Assembly (NCBI RefSeq): GCF_000374185.1
Contig: NZ_KB910518.1
Span: 6,123,039-6,185,522 of the forward strand
Reading direction: 5' to 3'
From: Paenibacillus sp. HW567
GTDB taxonomy: Bacteria; Bacillota; Bacilli; Paenibacillales; Paenibacillaceae
Length of the DNA stretch: 62,484 nucleotides
Part shown: positions 34,286-42,442 of the stretch, in pieces
Layout: each line of letters begins with the position of its first letter
Position numbering within the stretch: position 1 is the stretch's first letter
Program-made: the position numbers and the translations under genes
Notes under the pieces: model-generated
Told to the model about the DNA's origin: nothing
Seen by the model: the letters and a program-made list of their open reading frames with translations, nothing else
Database searches by the model: none

Positions 34286-37200
34286 TGTGTAGTTCTCCCT
34301 TCGATTTTAAAGACTGTTTGGCGGCTGCCAGGAACTGTTCCAGCAAATCGAGCAGCTCCTTGTCGCCAAGATCCTTGGCTTTGATACGAATGGTCGCTTT
34401 GGCATCCCTATCAAATTGTACACGTCTTTCAAAGCTATTTCCAACTTTAGCGAGCTTAGCCGTATCAAAAGAACCGATGCTGCCCTCATGGAAATTCAGC
34501 GAGACCTCATCACCGCGGCGGACAATGGATTCCATACCATAGAGCTTCCCGAACACCTTCAGGCGGGCAACCGACAGCAGATTGACAACGGCCTCCGGCA
34601 ATTCCCCGAAGCGGTCCAGCAGTTCATCCTCAAGCTCTGCAGCATCTTCAAAATTAGCCACGGCAGCAACCTTTTTATAAATTTCAATCTTCTGGATGCT
34701 GTCGTAAATATATTCGGACGGCAGATACGCATCAATCGACAAATCAATGACCGTGTTGCCCTGCTTCAGCGAGGTATCTTCCTCGCCAAGCACGCTGACC
34801 TTGCGCTTGCGGATCTCCTCCGCCAGCATTTGTGAGTAGAGATCGAAACCGACGGAAGCGATGAACCCGTGCTGCTCGGCGCCCAGCAAATTACCTGCTC
34901 CGCGAATGGACAGGTCGCGCATTGCAATTTTGAAGCCGGAACCAAGCTCCGTGAACTCTTTGATCGACTGCAGACGTTTCTCTGCAACCTCTGTCAGCAC
35001 CTTGTCACGCTGGTAGGTGAAATAGGCATAGGCAATCCGGTTCGACCGGCCTACCCGCCCGCGTAGCTGATAAAGCTGTGACAGCCCCATCTTGTCGGCA
35101 TCATGCACAATCAGAGTATTTACGTTCGGAATGTCTACCCCTGTCTCAATAATGCTGGTGCTGACCAGCACATCGTATTCTCCATCCAGGAAATCGAGAA
35201 TGGTCTTCTCCAGCTCCGACTCGGACATCTGCCCGTGACCGATACCCACCCGTGCCTCCGGCACAAGCATGGAAATTTGCGCGGCCATTTCCTGTATGCC
35301 CTGGACACGGTTATAGAGATAATAGACCTGGCCGCCACGGGCCAATTCACGTTCCACTGCCTCCCGTGTAAGCGTCTGGCTATGCTCTACCACATACGTC
35401 TGTACAGGAAAGCGGTTCTCCGGTGGTGTCTCAATGACGGACAGGTCCCGCACACCAAGCATCGACATATGCAGCGTACGTGGAATAGGTGTAGCCGTAA
35501 GGGTCAGGACATCGACATTTGTTTTCAGCTTTTTGAGCTTCTCCTTATGGGTTACACCGAAACGCTGCTCCTCATCGACAATGAGAAGACCCAGGTCCTT
35601 GAACACCATATCCTGCGACAACAGCCGGTGCGTGCCAATAACCACGTCTACCGTTCCCTGCCGTACACCTTTGATCGTCTCGTTCTGCTCCTTGCGGCTG
35701 CGGAAGCGGCTAAGCACCTGGATATTAAGCGGATAATTGGCGAAGCGCTCGCGGAAGGTCTCATAATGCTGCTGGGCCAGGATCGTTGTAGGAACCAGCA
35801 CCGCCACCTGCTTGCCTTCAATCGCCGACTTAAAAGCGGCACGGATCGCCACCTCAGTCTTGCCGTAGCCCACGTCACCGCACAGCAGCCGGTCCATTGG
35901 CCGGTTCTGCTCCATGTCTTTCTTGATCTCTTCAATCGCCCGGAGCTGATCGCGTGTCTCCTCATAAGGGAACATTTCCTCGAATTCGTGCTGTTCCTGG
36001 GTATCCTTTTCAAAACCGTAGCCCAATGCGCTTTGACGCTCAGCATACAGCTTGATCAGATCATCGGCGATATCCTGTACTGAAGATCGAACTTTACTTG
36101 TGACCCTCGTCCATTCATTGCCGCCAAGCTTATACACCTTCGGCTCCTTGTCTTCCGAGCCGACATATTTCTGAATCAGATCAATTTGCTCAATCGGTAC
36201 GGAGAGCTTATCTCCTCCGGCATACATAATATGCATGTAATCCCGGTGAATCCCGCTGACCTCAAGTGTTCCGATACCCATATATTTGCCGATCCCGTGA
36301 TTCTGGTGAACGACATAGTCACCGATTTTCAGTTCGGTGTAGCTCTTAATCCGTTCGGCATTATCAATGCTCTTGGACACCTTGCGCGCCTTGCGCTGCT
36401 TCTGCGAGAACATTTCACCTTCCGTAATCACCGCAAGATGAATGGAAGGAAGCTCGAACCCGGAGCCCAGATTTCCCTGGAGTATGGTAGGCTCCTCAAT
36501 GCCGTAATCGTCCAGCACCCTGCGGACCCGTTCCATCCGTTCTTCCCCGTTGGCAAGCATAACGACCTTAACGCCTGATTTATGCCAACGCTCCATCTCC
36601 GATTTCAGCACATTCATTTGACCATGAAAATCCTGCATTCCACGGCTGATGAAGCCTAAGATGTTCTGCGGCTGAACATGCGGCACCTGCCGCAGGAAGA
36701 TCGACATGAACAGGCTTTGGAACGGCCGGCGATACATAATGGCATCACTCTCAACGGAGAGATGAAGGTCTGGAAGATTCTTGCCGTTCTGAAGCAGATG
36801 AAGATTCCACTCCGACTCGTCGCGCTCAAGCTGCTTCGCCGTTTCCAGCAGTCTGGCCGGTTCGTCCAGCACAAGCAGTGTATCCTGAGCCATATAATCA
36901 TACAGGTGGGAACGTTCAGGATATAAGAGACTGATATATTTATAGATTTCTGGAAAATAGGTGCCTTCACGGAGCATCTCCAGCTCCCGGCCCATTTCCT
37001 CACGCAAACGCAGCTTGGCCTGGCGGTCAGTCATTTTCTCAAGCTGCCGTTCCAGCATCGCCGAAGCTTCGACAGAAGCCGAATCCAGGCGCGTCCGGTC
37101 AGCAATGATTTCTTTGGCTGGTGCAATCTTCACACTGCGTACCTTGTCAATCGAACGCTGGTCCTGCGGATCGAAGGTCCGGATGGAGTCAACCTCATCA

Positions 37201-37796
37201 TCGAACAGCTCCACACGGTAAGCCAGAGGAGAAGTCATTGGATAAAAATCGACAATACCGCCCCGCACGCTAAGCTCCCCGCGGTTCTCGACACGTTCCA
37301 CCCGTTCATATCCCATCTCAATCATAGACATGAGGAACCCATCAAGCTCCAGGGTTCCTTCCTGGGAAATTGTCAGTTCCGCATCAGCCATTACATGCGG
37401 TGAAGGAAGCAGCCGCCGTACCCCGGAATAGGGAACAACGACAACTCCCCGGAAACCCTGGGCACATTTGGTCAACACTTCAATGCGCTGGGCCAGCGTC
37501 TCCGGGCTGGAGACCGCCGCTTCAGCGGCTACAAGCTCATTCGCCGGATAGAGCAGCACACGGTCTGCGGAAAGCGCTTCCTGCAAATCCTCAGCCATTT
37601 TCTGGGCTGAGAACATGTTATGGGTAACTATGAGCAGCGGGCGCGAGGTTTCTTCATGCAGCGCCGCCAGCATGATTTGTCTGGCAGAACCGGATAGACC
37701 CGATATGAGCTGCTCCTTCATCCCCGCAGCGATGCCGCGTGTAACGGACTGAAAATCAGAATCTTTGGAAAAAGCTTCTATAAGACCTTGTAACAA
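34272..37796 (-). CDS. mfd: transcription-repair coupling factor
   Basis: Mfd displaces RNA polymerase stalled at DNA lesions and recruits UvrA. The roughly 1174-residue product has an N-terminal UvrB-like module (LSGSARQIMLAAL), an RNA polymerase-interaction domain (IGDYVVHQNHGIGKYMGI near residue 500), a RecG-like translocase with Walker A GDVGYGKTEVA and the DEEQ box (LLIVDEEQRFGV), and a C-terminal TRCF domain. I chose TTG 37796 (AGAGAGG at 8 nt), which gives the B. subtilis-like length; the GTG at 37841 has no SD. Confidence 0.97.
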   Translation of the reverse strand: MLQGLIEAFSKDSDFQSVTRGIAAGMKEQLISGLSGSARQIMLAALHEETSRPLLIVTHNMFSAQKMAEDLQEALSADRVLLYPANELVAAEAAVSSPETLAQRIEVLTKCAQGFRGVVVVPYSGVRRLLPSPHVMADAELTISQEGTLELDGFLMSMIEMGYERVERVENRGELSVRGGIVDFYPMTSPLAYRVELFDDEVDSIRTFDPQDQRSIDKVRSVKIAPAKEIIADRTRLDSASVEASAMLERQLEKMTDRQAKLRLREEMGRELEMLREGTYFPEIYKYISLLYPERSHLYDYMAQDTLLVLDEPARLLETAKQLERDESEWNLHLLQNGKNLPDLHLSVESDAIMYRRPFQSLFMSIFLRQVPHVQPQNILGFISRGMQDFHGQMNVLKSEMERWHKSGVKVVMLANGEERMERVRRVLDDYGIEEPTILQGNLGSGFELPSIHLAVITEGEMFSQKQRKARKVSKSIDNAERIKSYTELKIGDYVVHQNHGIGKYMGIGTLEVSGIHRDYMHIMYAGGDKLSVPIEQIDLIQKYVGSEDKEPKVYKLGGNEWTRVTSKVRSSVQDIADDLIKLYAERQSALGYGFEKDTQEQHEFEEMFPYEETRDQLRAIEEIKKDMEQNRPMDRLLCGDVGYGKTEVAIRAAFKSAIEGKQVAVLVPTTILAQQHYETFRERFANYPLNIQVLSRFRSRKEQNETIKGVRQGTVDVVIGTHRLLSQDMVFKDLGLLIVDEEQRFGVTHKEKLKKLKTNVDVLTLTATPIPRTLHMSMLGVRDLSVIETPPENRFPVQTYVVEHSQTLTREAVERELARGGQVYYLYNRVQGIQEMAAQISMLVPEARVGIGHGQMSESELEKTILDFLDGEYDVLVSTSIIETGVDIPNVNTLIVHDADKMGLSQLYQLRGRVGRSNRIAYAYFTYQRDKVLTEVAEKRLQSIKEFTELGSGFKIAMRDLSIRGAGNLLGAEQHGFIASVGFDLYSQMLAEEIRKRKVSVLGEEDTSLKQGNTVIDLSIDAYLPSEYIYDSIQKIEIYKKVAAVANFEDAAELEDELLDRFGELPEAVVNLLSVARLKVFGKLYGMESIVRRGDEVSLNFHEGSIGSFDTAKLAKVGNSFERRVQFDRDAKATIRIKAKDLGDKELLDLLEQFLAAAKQSLKSKGELHNVVK

Positions 37797-37821
37797 CAGG
37801 CGCACCTCTCTTACTAAATAG

Positions 37822-37848
37822 GCTGACAGCGGTATAGCCACTGTCAGC
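37822..37848 (-). other. 11-bp hairpin in front of mfd
   Basis: GCTGACAGTGG pairs with CCGCTGTCAGC (one G-U pair) around a 5-nt loop, 25 nt upstream of the TTG start. It is not followed by a U-run. A TATAAT at 37850-37855 without a good -35 partly overlaps the region, so the transcription start is unclear. Confidence 0.5.
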
Positions 37849-37865
37849 TATTATAATCGGAATTG

Positions 37866-37899
37866 AAAACAAGCCTCAGCATGTAGGGCTAAGGCTTGC
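37866..37899 (-). terminator. fin terminator
   Basis: The minus strand has an 11-bp stem CAAGCCTTAGC/GCTGAGGCTTG (one G-U pair) with a 7-nt loop followed by TTTTC, 30 nt after the fin stop. Confidence 0.75.
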
Positions 37900-37928
37900 G
37901 GATGACGATAGAGACAGGCGCTTCCACC

Positions 37929-38159
37929 TTACTGAAGCGGACTGGCCAGCAGGCTGAGCTCGGGGTTGTTCTCCAGGGCTTCCTTGCAGTAGTCGCAAGT
38001 AACCTTCACCGTAATCTCGCCTTCTGAATCATACGCTATGATATCTCTGCGCTCCGCAGGGGTCAAGGAATGAAGGCCAAGCTGCATTTCTGTAGAATCA
38101 CTTCTCTCGACGCTTCCAAGAAATGTGCGGCAATGCCTGCATACATAGTTTATTGCCAT
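37929..38159 (-). CDS. fin: anti-sigma-F factor Fin (YabK)
   Basis: Fin is made in the forespore and inhibits sigma-F to aid the switch to sigma-G. The 76-residue product has two zinc-type pairs, CRHC (residues 7-10) and CDYC (about 55-58), and the family core TEMQLGLHSLTPAERRDIIAYD. AGGAGG lies 7 nt before the ATG. The leader forms a 9-bp hairpin that includes part of the SD. A GGGCATACT sequence 30-40 nt upstream resembles a forespore -10. Confidence 0.93.
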   Translation of the reverse strand: MAINYVCRHCRTFLGSVERSDSTEMQLGLHSLTPAERRDIIAYDSEGEITVKVTCDYCKEALENNPELSLLASPLQ

Positions 38160-38166
38160 CTATATG

Positions 38167-38193
38167 CCTCCTGAAGGTAGTATATACCTTCAG
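38167..38193 (-). promoter_or_regulatory. hairpin overlapping the fin ribosome-binding site
   Basis: CTGAAGGTA and TACCTTCAG form a perfect 9-bp stem with a 5-nt loop, and the 3' arm shares its last bases with the AGGAGG of fin. Opening of this hairpin would be expected to affect translation. The regulatory role is inference. Confidence 0.5.
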
Positions 38194-38249
38194 TATGCCC
38201 CGTCTGCCTTGTCTTTAGCCTAAAGTGTAATTAACGGCCACTACTGCTG

Positions 38250-38810
38250 TCAGCCGTTATATTTGGCCATTGTCTGCTCAAACGTGTGCTTCAGACTGAA
38301 CTCCAAAGCATCACAGGTATCAAGAATCATTTTCCCCAGCCGGTCTCCATCCTTCTTGGGAAAGGCAGAGAGCACATAATCCACTATAGCAAACCCGGGC
38401 TCGGGACGCGAGATCCCCATCCGCACACGATTGAAGCTTTGCGTGCCCGTATGCTGTATGATGGATTTAATGCCGTTATGGCCGCCGGCGCTTCCTTGGT
38501 AGCGCAGCCGGATTTTGCCGATTTCAGTATCGAGATCATCATATACGACAATCATATCCTCAAGCGGTACCTTGTAATAGTCCATGTAGGCGCGAACGGC
38601 TTCCCCGGACAGATTCATAAATGTCATCGGCTTGATCAAGACGGCTTTGACCCCGTCAATGACACCCTCACCGATAACGGATTTGCATTTGTTCTGGTTG
38701 AAGGTGATCCCGTTTCTCGCCGCAAGCTCATCCAGAGCCATGAAGCCGACATTATGTCTAGTTTTTGCGTACTGCGTTCCGGGATTCCCTAATCCGACAA
38801 TCCATTTCAT
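38250..38810 (-). CDS. pth: peptidyl-tRNA hydrolase (SpoVC)
   Basis: It releases tRNA from prematurely dropped peptidyl-tRNA. The 186-residue product has WIVGLGNPGTQYAKTRHNVGFMAL with catalytic His19, KPMTFMNLSGEAV, the catalytic Asp in VVYDDLD, and the binding loop GSAGGHNGIKSII. AAAGGAT stands upstream of the ATG. It is separated from prs by a small plus-strand gene; the ctc (L25-like) gene found between prs and spoVC in B. subtilis is absent. Confidence 0.97.
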   Translation of the reverse strand: MKWIVGLGNPGTQYAKTRHNVGFMALDELAARNGITFNQNKCKSVIGEGVIDGVKAVLIKPMTFMNLSGEAVRAYMDYYKVPLEDMIVVYDDLDTEIGKIRLRYQGSAGGHNGIKSIIQHTGTQSFNRVRMGISRPEPGFAIVDYVLSAFPKKDGDRLGKMILDTCDALEFSLKHTFEQTMAKYNG

Positions 38811-38903
38811 GATGGGGCTTATCCTTTCATTTTCGGTGCTCTCCGGCAGAAGAGCTCCGTTTTTGGTACAATGAGTTTAACTTCCGAAGACAGGTGATGA
38901 AAC

Positions 38904-39104
38904 ATGCTACCTCAGGGCGAAATTTTAACACTTCAGCGCCAATTTCAGTACCACATCCAATATGCAGTGCCTGTCCAGGTATACAGAGGCAACGTGCACG
39001 TTGACATCGGTGTAGTGACAGCCGTGGATGAAGGCTTTGTTGAGTTGCAGGGAACTCTGTATAACCGCAATCTGTTTACCTTCATCTCACGGCCGGGGTA
39101 CTAA
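38904..39104 (+). CDS. small conserved-looking protein of unknown function
   Basis: The 66-residue product (middle part VYRGNVHVDIGVVTAVDEGF) looks like a small beta-barrel. It reminds me of YuzF/DUF2642-type proteins, but I cannot name it. It is one of three plus-strand genes in the window. Support for expression comes from an AGGTGA SD, an extended -10 (TGGTACAAT at 38864-38872) and a strong plus-strand terminator shortly after the stop. Confidence 0.7.
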   Translation: MLPQGEILTLQRQFQYHIQYAVPVQVYRGNVHVDIGVVTAVDEGFVELQGTLYNRNLFTFISRPGY

Positions 39105-39137
39105 AGCAGCTAAGGCTATAGCCCACACTACGCCGAC

Positions 39138-39178
39138 AAGGGTTACATCTTCCGACTAAGGAGGTGTAACCCTTTTTT
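39138..39178 (+). terminator. terminator of the small plus-strand gene
   Basis: A stem of about 15 bp (AAGGGTTACATCTTCC/GGAGGTGTAACCCTT, one mismatch) with a 6-nt loop is followed by TTTT. The minus strand side is A/T-rich too, but no minus-strand gene ends there. Confidence 0.9.
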
Positions 39179-39210
39179 AAATACAAGTAAGTATAGGTTT
39201 CACGCTATAC

Positions 39211-39266
39211 TTTATCCTTATATTTCCCGCTGAAACGGATGCCTGAAAGCGATACGGAGTATCGCT
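39211..39266 (+). repeat. dispersed repeat, copy 2
   Basis: This segment is 51/56 identical to 27667-27722, in inverse orientation, and carries the same terminal hairpin AGCGATAC-GGA-GTATCGCT. It is in the gap between the small plus-strand gene and the end of prs, downstream of both. Confidence 0.75.
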
Positions 39267-39330
39267 GCATCGGAAGCATATGCTTCTTTTATGGACGGCA
39301 TAACCGCTTCTACTTGCTATACCGGGCAGC

Positions 39331-40284
39331 TTATTCGATTTCGAACAATTTGCTGATCGACAGCTCTTCATGAACGCGGATAATCGCCTCGCCCATCAGT
39401 GGAGCCACGGACAGCACTTTTAGTTTGGAGGTCGGATTGCTGCTGCGAATTGGAATTGTATCCGTCACGATAATTTCTTTAATTGGAGAGTTTTCCAGAC
39501 GTTCATGCGCGGGACCCGACAATACCGGATGGGTACAGCAAGCATACACTTCCTTCACGCCGCCTTCCATCAATGCATTGGCTCCAAGCACAATGGTTCC
39601 AGCCGTATCAATGATATCATCAATCAGAATGGCCGTCTTGCCTTCGATATTACCAATGATGTTCATAACTTCACTGACATTGGGCTCCGGACGGCGCTTG
39701 TCGATAATTGCCAGCGGCGCGTTCAGGAAATCAGCAAGCTTTCTGGCCCGTACAACGCCGCCATGGTCAGGAGACACGACAACGGGATTCTGAATCTGCT
39801 TGGAGCGGAAATACTGGGCGAGAATCGGAACACCCAGCAGATGATCCACCGGAATATCGAAGAAGCCTTGAATCTGCATCGCATGAAGGTCCATGGTAAT
39901 GACACGGTGTGCGCCTGCTTTTTCAATCAGGTTCGCTACCAGCTTGGCCGTAATCGGATCACGGGAACGGGCCTTACGGTCTTGACGCGCATACCCATAG
40001 TAAGGAATAACCACGTTGATGCTCTTCGCGGAGGCACGCTTGAGCGCATCTACCATAACGAGAAGCTCCATAAGATTGTCGTTAACCGGACCACAGGTGG
40101 ACTGCACAATATACACATGACAGCCACGGACGCTTTCTGACAGCTTAACCTGAATCTCCCCATCACTGAAGCTGGTTGTATGGGATTCTCCCATCGGAAT
40201 GCCAATATAATCAGCAATTTGACTAGCCAGCTTAGGATTGGAGTTGCAGGTGAAAATCTTGAGTTTGGAATCGCAATAAGTCAT
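39331..40284 (-). CDS. prs: ribose-phosphate pyrophosphokinase
   Basis: It makes PRPP, used here by nadC, hprT and the PurR effector site. The 317-residue product has KIFTCNSNPKLASQIADY, PYYGYARQDRKARSRDPITAKLVA, the PRPP-binding VVSPDHGGVVRARKLAD and the loop ILIDDIIDTAGTI. The frame extends to 40434, but the SD GGAGGG lies 10 nt before the ATG at 40284, and the upstream part is basic and non-homologous. It is downstream of glmU as in B. subtilis. Confidence 0.96.
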   Translation of the reverse strand: MTYCDSKLKIFTCNSNPKLASQIADYIGIPMGESHTTSFSDGEIQVKLSESVRGCHVYIVQSTCGPVNDNLMELLVMVDALKRASAKSINVVIPYYGYARQDRKARSRDPITAKLVANLIEKAGAHRVITMDLHAMQIQGFFDIPVDHLLGVPILAQYFRSKQIQNPVVVSPDHGGVVRARKLADFLNAPLAIIDKRRPEPNVSEVMNIIGNIEGKTAILIDDIIDTAGTIVLGANALMEGGVKEVYACCTHPVLSGPAHERLENSPIKEIIVTDTIPIRSSNPTSKLKVLSVAPLMGEAIIRVHEELSISKLFEIE

Positions 40285-40324
40285 AAAATATAAACCCTCC
40301 GTGACGGAATTTAACTTCCAAGTG

Positions 40325-40357
40325 GCGCCGGCGCGGATTTGCGGGTCCGTCCGGCGC
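40325..40357 (-). other. GC-rich hairpin between glmU and prs
   Basis: GCGCCGG pairs with CCGGCGC, with an inner CGGA/TCCG stem. No U-run follows, so it is more likely an RNA-processing or stability element than a terminator. Confidence 0.4.
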
Positions 40358-40375
40358 TTTGGCTTCTGGCGCTTC

Positions 40376-41776
40376 TTAAGATGGACTCGACTGGTCTTTC
40401 TTTGCTTTGGCCCGGGAGCGTATCTTCTCCGCATAACCAGGCTTGTTCTCCTGCCTTACTCTGGCAATCGCCAGATCATTCTCCGAAACCGGACGTGTTA
40501 TTGTGGAACCGGCGACTACAAATGCACCCTTGCCTACCGTAACCGGAGCCACAAGGTTCACATTGCTGCCGATAAAGGCGTCATCACCGATCTCGGTTCT
40601 GGACTTATTATAACCGTCGTAATTGACGGTAATTGCACCGCAGCCGACATTTACATTCTTACCGACCGTTGCATCACCGACATAGCTCAAATGCGATACT
40701 TTGGAGCCGTCGCCGATGATGGCATTCTTGACTTCCACGAAATCGCCAATCTTGACTTCTTCTCCAAGCACCGCACCGGGACGCAAATAGGCAAAAGGCC
40801 CAACGGAAGTCCGTGCGCCGACTTCTGCCTGATTCAGCACAGAGTGCTTGACTTCAGCGCCGTCCATGATCACAGAGTCCTCAATTTCACTGGAAGGTCC
40901 GATAATACAATCCTCACCGATCACCGTCTTGCCCTTCAGGGCGGTTCCCGGATAAAGAATGGTATCTGCTCCGATGATGACATCAGCACCGATATAAGTT
41001 GAAGCAGGATCAATGATGGTTACACCGCTGAGCATATGCTGGCGGTTGATGCGTTGACGCATAAGGCCTTCCGCTTCAGACAAGGCCAAACGGTCGTTAA
41101 CGCCAATAGACTCCGCAGCATCATGAGCTTGATATCCAAGAACGATATCCCCCTGTGCCCGGAGTATGCCGATAACATCGGTTAAATAATATTCCTGCTG
41201 GTTATTGCTGTTCGTAACCTTCTCCAGCGCTGCAAACAGCTTGGCATTATCGAAGCAATAAGTCCCCGTGTTGATCTCGTTTACAGCCGCTTCTTCAGGA
41301 GTGCAGTCCTTCTGCTCAACAATTTTCAGCACACCGCCGTCACCGCCGCGAATAATTCTTCCGTAGCCCGCAGGCTGGTCCATTACGGCTGTCAGTACGC
41401 TTGCAGCGGCCTGCCGGCCTTCATGCAGCGCCATTAGCCCTTCCAGCGTTTCCGCTGTTACGAGCGGAGTATCGCCGCAAATCACAACCGTTGTTCCCTC
41501 TTCACCGCCGAGTAGGCTTTTAGCCTGCTTGACAGCATGGCCGGTACCGAGCTGCGTTTCCTGCAGCACATATTCCGCATCCTGGCCGATATAAGCTTTA
41601 ACCTTCTCCGCACCATGTCCGACAACAACCACTGTACGCTGACATCCGGTTGCTTTTACTGTATCCAGTACATGCCCTACCATCGGTTTGCCACAGACGG
41701 GGTGCAGTACTTTATATAATTTAGATTTCATGCGCTTGCCCTGTCCTGCAGCAAGTACAACCGCCATTCTTTTCAA
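40376..41776 (-). CDS. glmU: bifunctional UDP-GlcNAc pyrophosphorylase / glucosamine-1-phosphate acetyltransferase
   Basis: It makes UDP-GlcNAc for peptidoglycan. The 466-residue product has the nucleotidyltransferase start AVVLAAGQGKRMKSKLYKVLHPVCGK, GTGHAVKQA, and a C-terminal left-handed beta helix (ADVIIGADTILYPGTAL onward) with HLSYVGDATVGKNVNVG. I chose TTG 41776 (GGGGG at 9 nt), giving MKRMAVVLAAG as in relatives; an upstream TTG at 41785 abuts the SD. Confidence 0.96.
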   Translation of the reverse strand: MKRMAVVLAAGQGKRMKSKLYKVLHPVCGKPMVGHVLDTVKATGCQRTVVVVGHGAEKVKAYIGQDAEYVLQETQLGTGHAVKQAKSLLGGEEGTTVVICGDTPLVTAETLEGLMALHEGRQAAASVLTAVMDQPAGYGRIIRGGDGGVLKIVEQKDCTPEEAAVNEINTGTYCFDNAKLFAALEKVTNSNNQQEYYLTDVIGILRAQGDIVLGYQAHDAAESIGVNDRLALSEAEGLMRQRINRQHMLSGVTIIDPASTYIGADVIIGADTILYPGTALKGKTVIGEDCIIGPSSEIEDSVIMDGAEVKHSVLNQAEVGARTSVGPFAYLRPGAVLGEEVKIGDFVEVKNAIIGDGSKVSHLSYVGDATVGKNVNVGCGAITVNYDGYNKSRTEIGDDAFIGSNVNLVAPVTVGKGAFVVAGSTITRPVSENDLAIARVRQENKPGYAEKIRSRAKAKKDQSSPS

Positions 41777-41830
41777 GAATGCCAACCCCCTACTTCTTTA
41801 GCTCACTACTGAATATATCTCATTCCGGGC

Positions 41831-41870
41831 AAAAAGAAAAGAGAACCATGAAGGCATGGTTCCCTTTTCT
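41831..41870 (-). terminator. spoVG terminator
   Basis: A 14-bp stem (AAAAGGGAACCATG/CATGGTTCTCTTTT, one G-U pair) with a 4-nt loop is followed by CTTTTTG on the minus strand. Confidence 0.92.
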
Positions 41871-41947
41871 TCGAACCCCAATAAAAAAAACGGCATGGCC
41901 TTAAGCCACCCAAGCGGGTAGCTGTCCTTCAGAGTTAGCCTCGAAGC

Positions 41948-42232
41948 CTAAGCTCCCTCTTCAATGACTTCTTCTTCTGTAGCGGCGCGATCATACTCGG
42001 CCAGAACCGCGGATTGAATCTTTTCGCGTGTTCCCGAAGAAATCGGGTGTGCGATATCGCGGAATTCCCCATCCGGTGTACGCTTGCTGGGCATTGCAAC
42101 GAACATCCCGTTATTACCGTCAATAACGCGAATATCATGAACAACAAACTCGTTATCGATGGTAATGGATGCGATTGCTTTCATTCTCCCCTCAGAGTTA
42201 ACGCGGCGGAGTCTGACATCCGTAATTTGCAT
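41948..42232 (-). CDS. spoVG: septation/stage V sporulation regulator SpoVG
   Basis: SpoVG is a nucleic acid-binding regulator that affects cortex formation and division. The 94-residue product has MQITDVRLRRVNSEGRMKAI, VHDIRVIDGNNGMFVAMPSK and FRDIAHPISSGTREKIQ. The ATG at 42232 gives the family N-terminus; GTG codons at 42244 and 42247 overlap the SD. A sigma-H promoter lies 40 nt upstream. It stands between purR and glmU; the yabJ/ridA gene found there in B. subtilis is missing. Confidence 0.97.
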   Translation of the reverse strand: MQITDVRLRRVNSEGRMKAIASITIDNEFVVHDIRVIDGNNGMFVAMPSKRTPDGEFRDIAHPISSGTREKIQSAVLAEYDRAATEEEVIEEGA

Positions 42233-42271
42233 GTGTGTGTTCACCACCTTTTTCCATCAGAGACTTGGTGT

Positions 42272-42300
42272 ATAATTCCACACAGCAAAGCGAATTCCTT
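42272..42300 (-). promoter_or_regulatory. spoVG sigma-H promoter
   Basis: On the minus strand AAGGAATT and TGGAATTAT are separated by about 12 nt, matching the sigma-H consensus (AGGA--- and GAAT). The B. subtilis spoVG promoter is the classic sigma-H example. Confidence 0.85.
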
Positions 42301-42355
42301 CTTTTTGATTCCAAAAAATGCCTGATTAAGAAGAATATTTTTGCCGAATCAGCGA

Positions 42356-42405
42356 TTTCGACACATTTCGTGGAGTTCTCTATGCTTTCCTCACGAATTC
42401 GACAT
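42356..42405 (-). promoter_or_regulatory. two 0A-box-like sites upstream of spoVG
   Basis: TGTGTCGAAA (42356-42365) and ATGTCGAATT (42396-42405) on the minus strand each contain the TGTCGAA core of the Spo0A box, 40 bp apart. They are 55-135 bp upstream of the sigma-H promoter, in the purR-spoVG gap. Function is inferred. Confidence 0.5.
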
Positions 42406-42442
42406 AATACCCGTATTTTTAAAATCTAACAGCCATGCCCTC

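Noticed and set aside
39331..40434. N-terminal extension of Prs to 40434
   Set aside because: The first 50 residues are basic and unlike the family; the SD GGAGGG marks the start at 40284.
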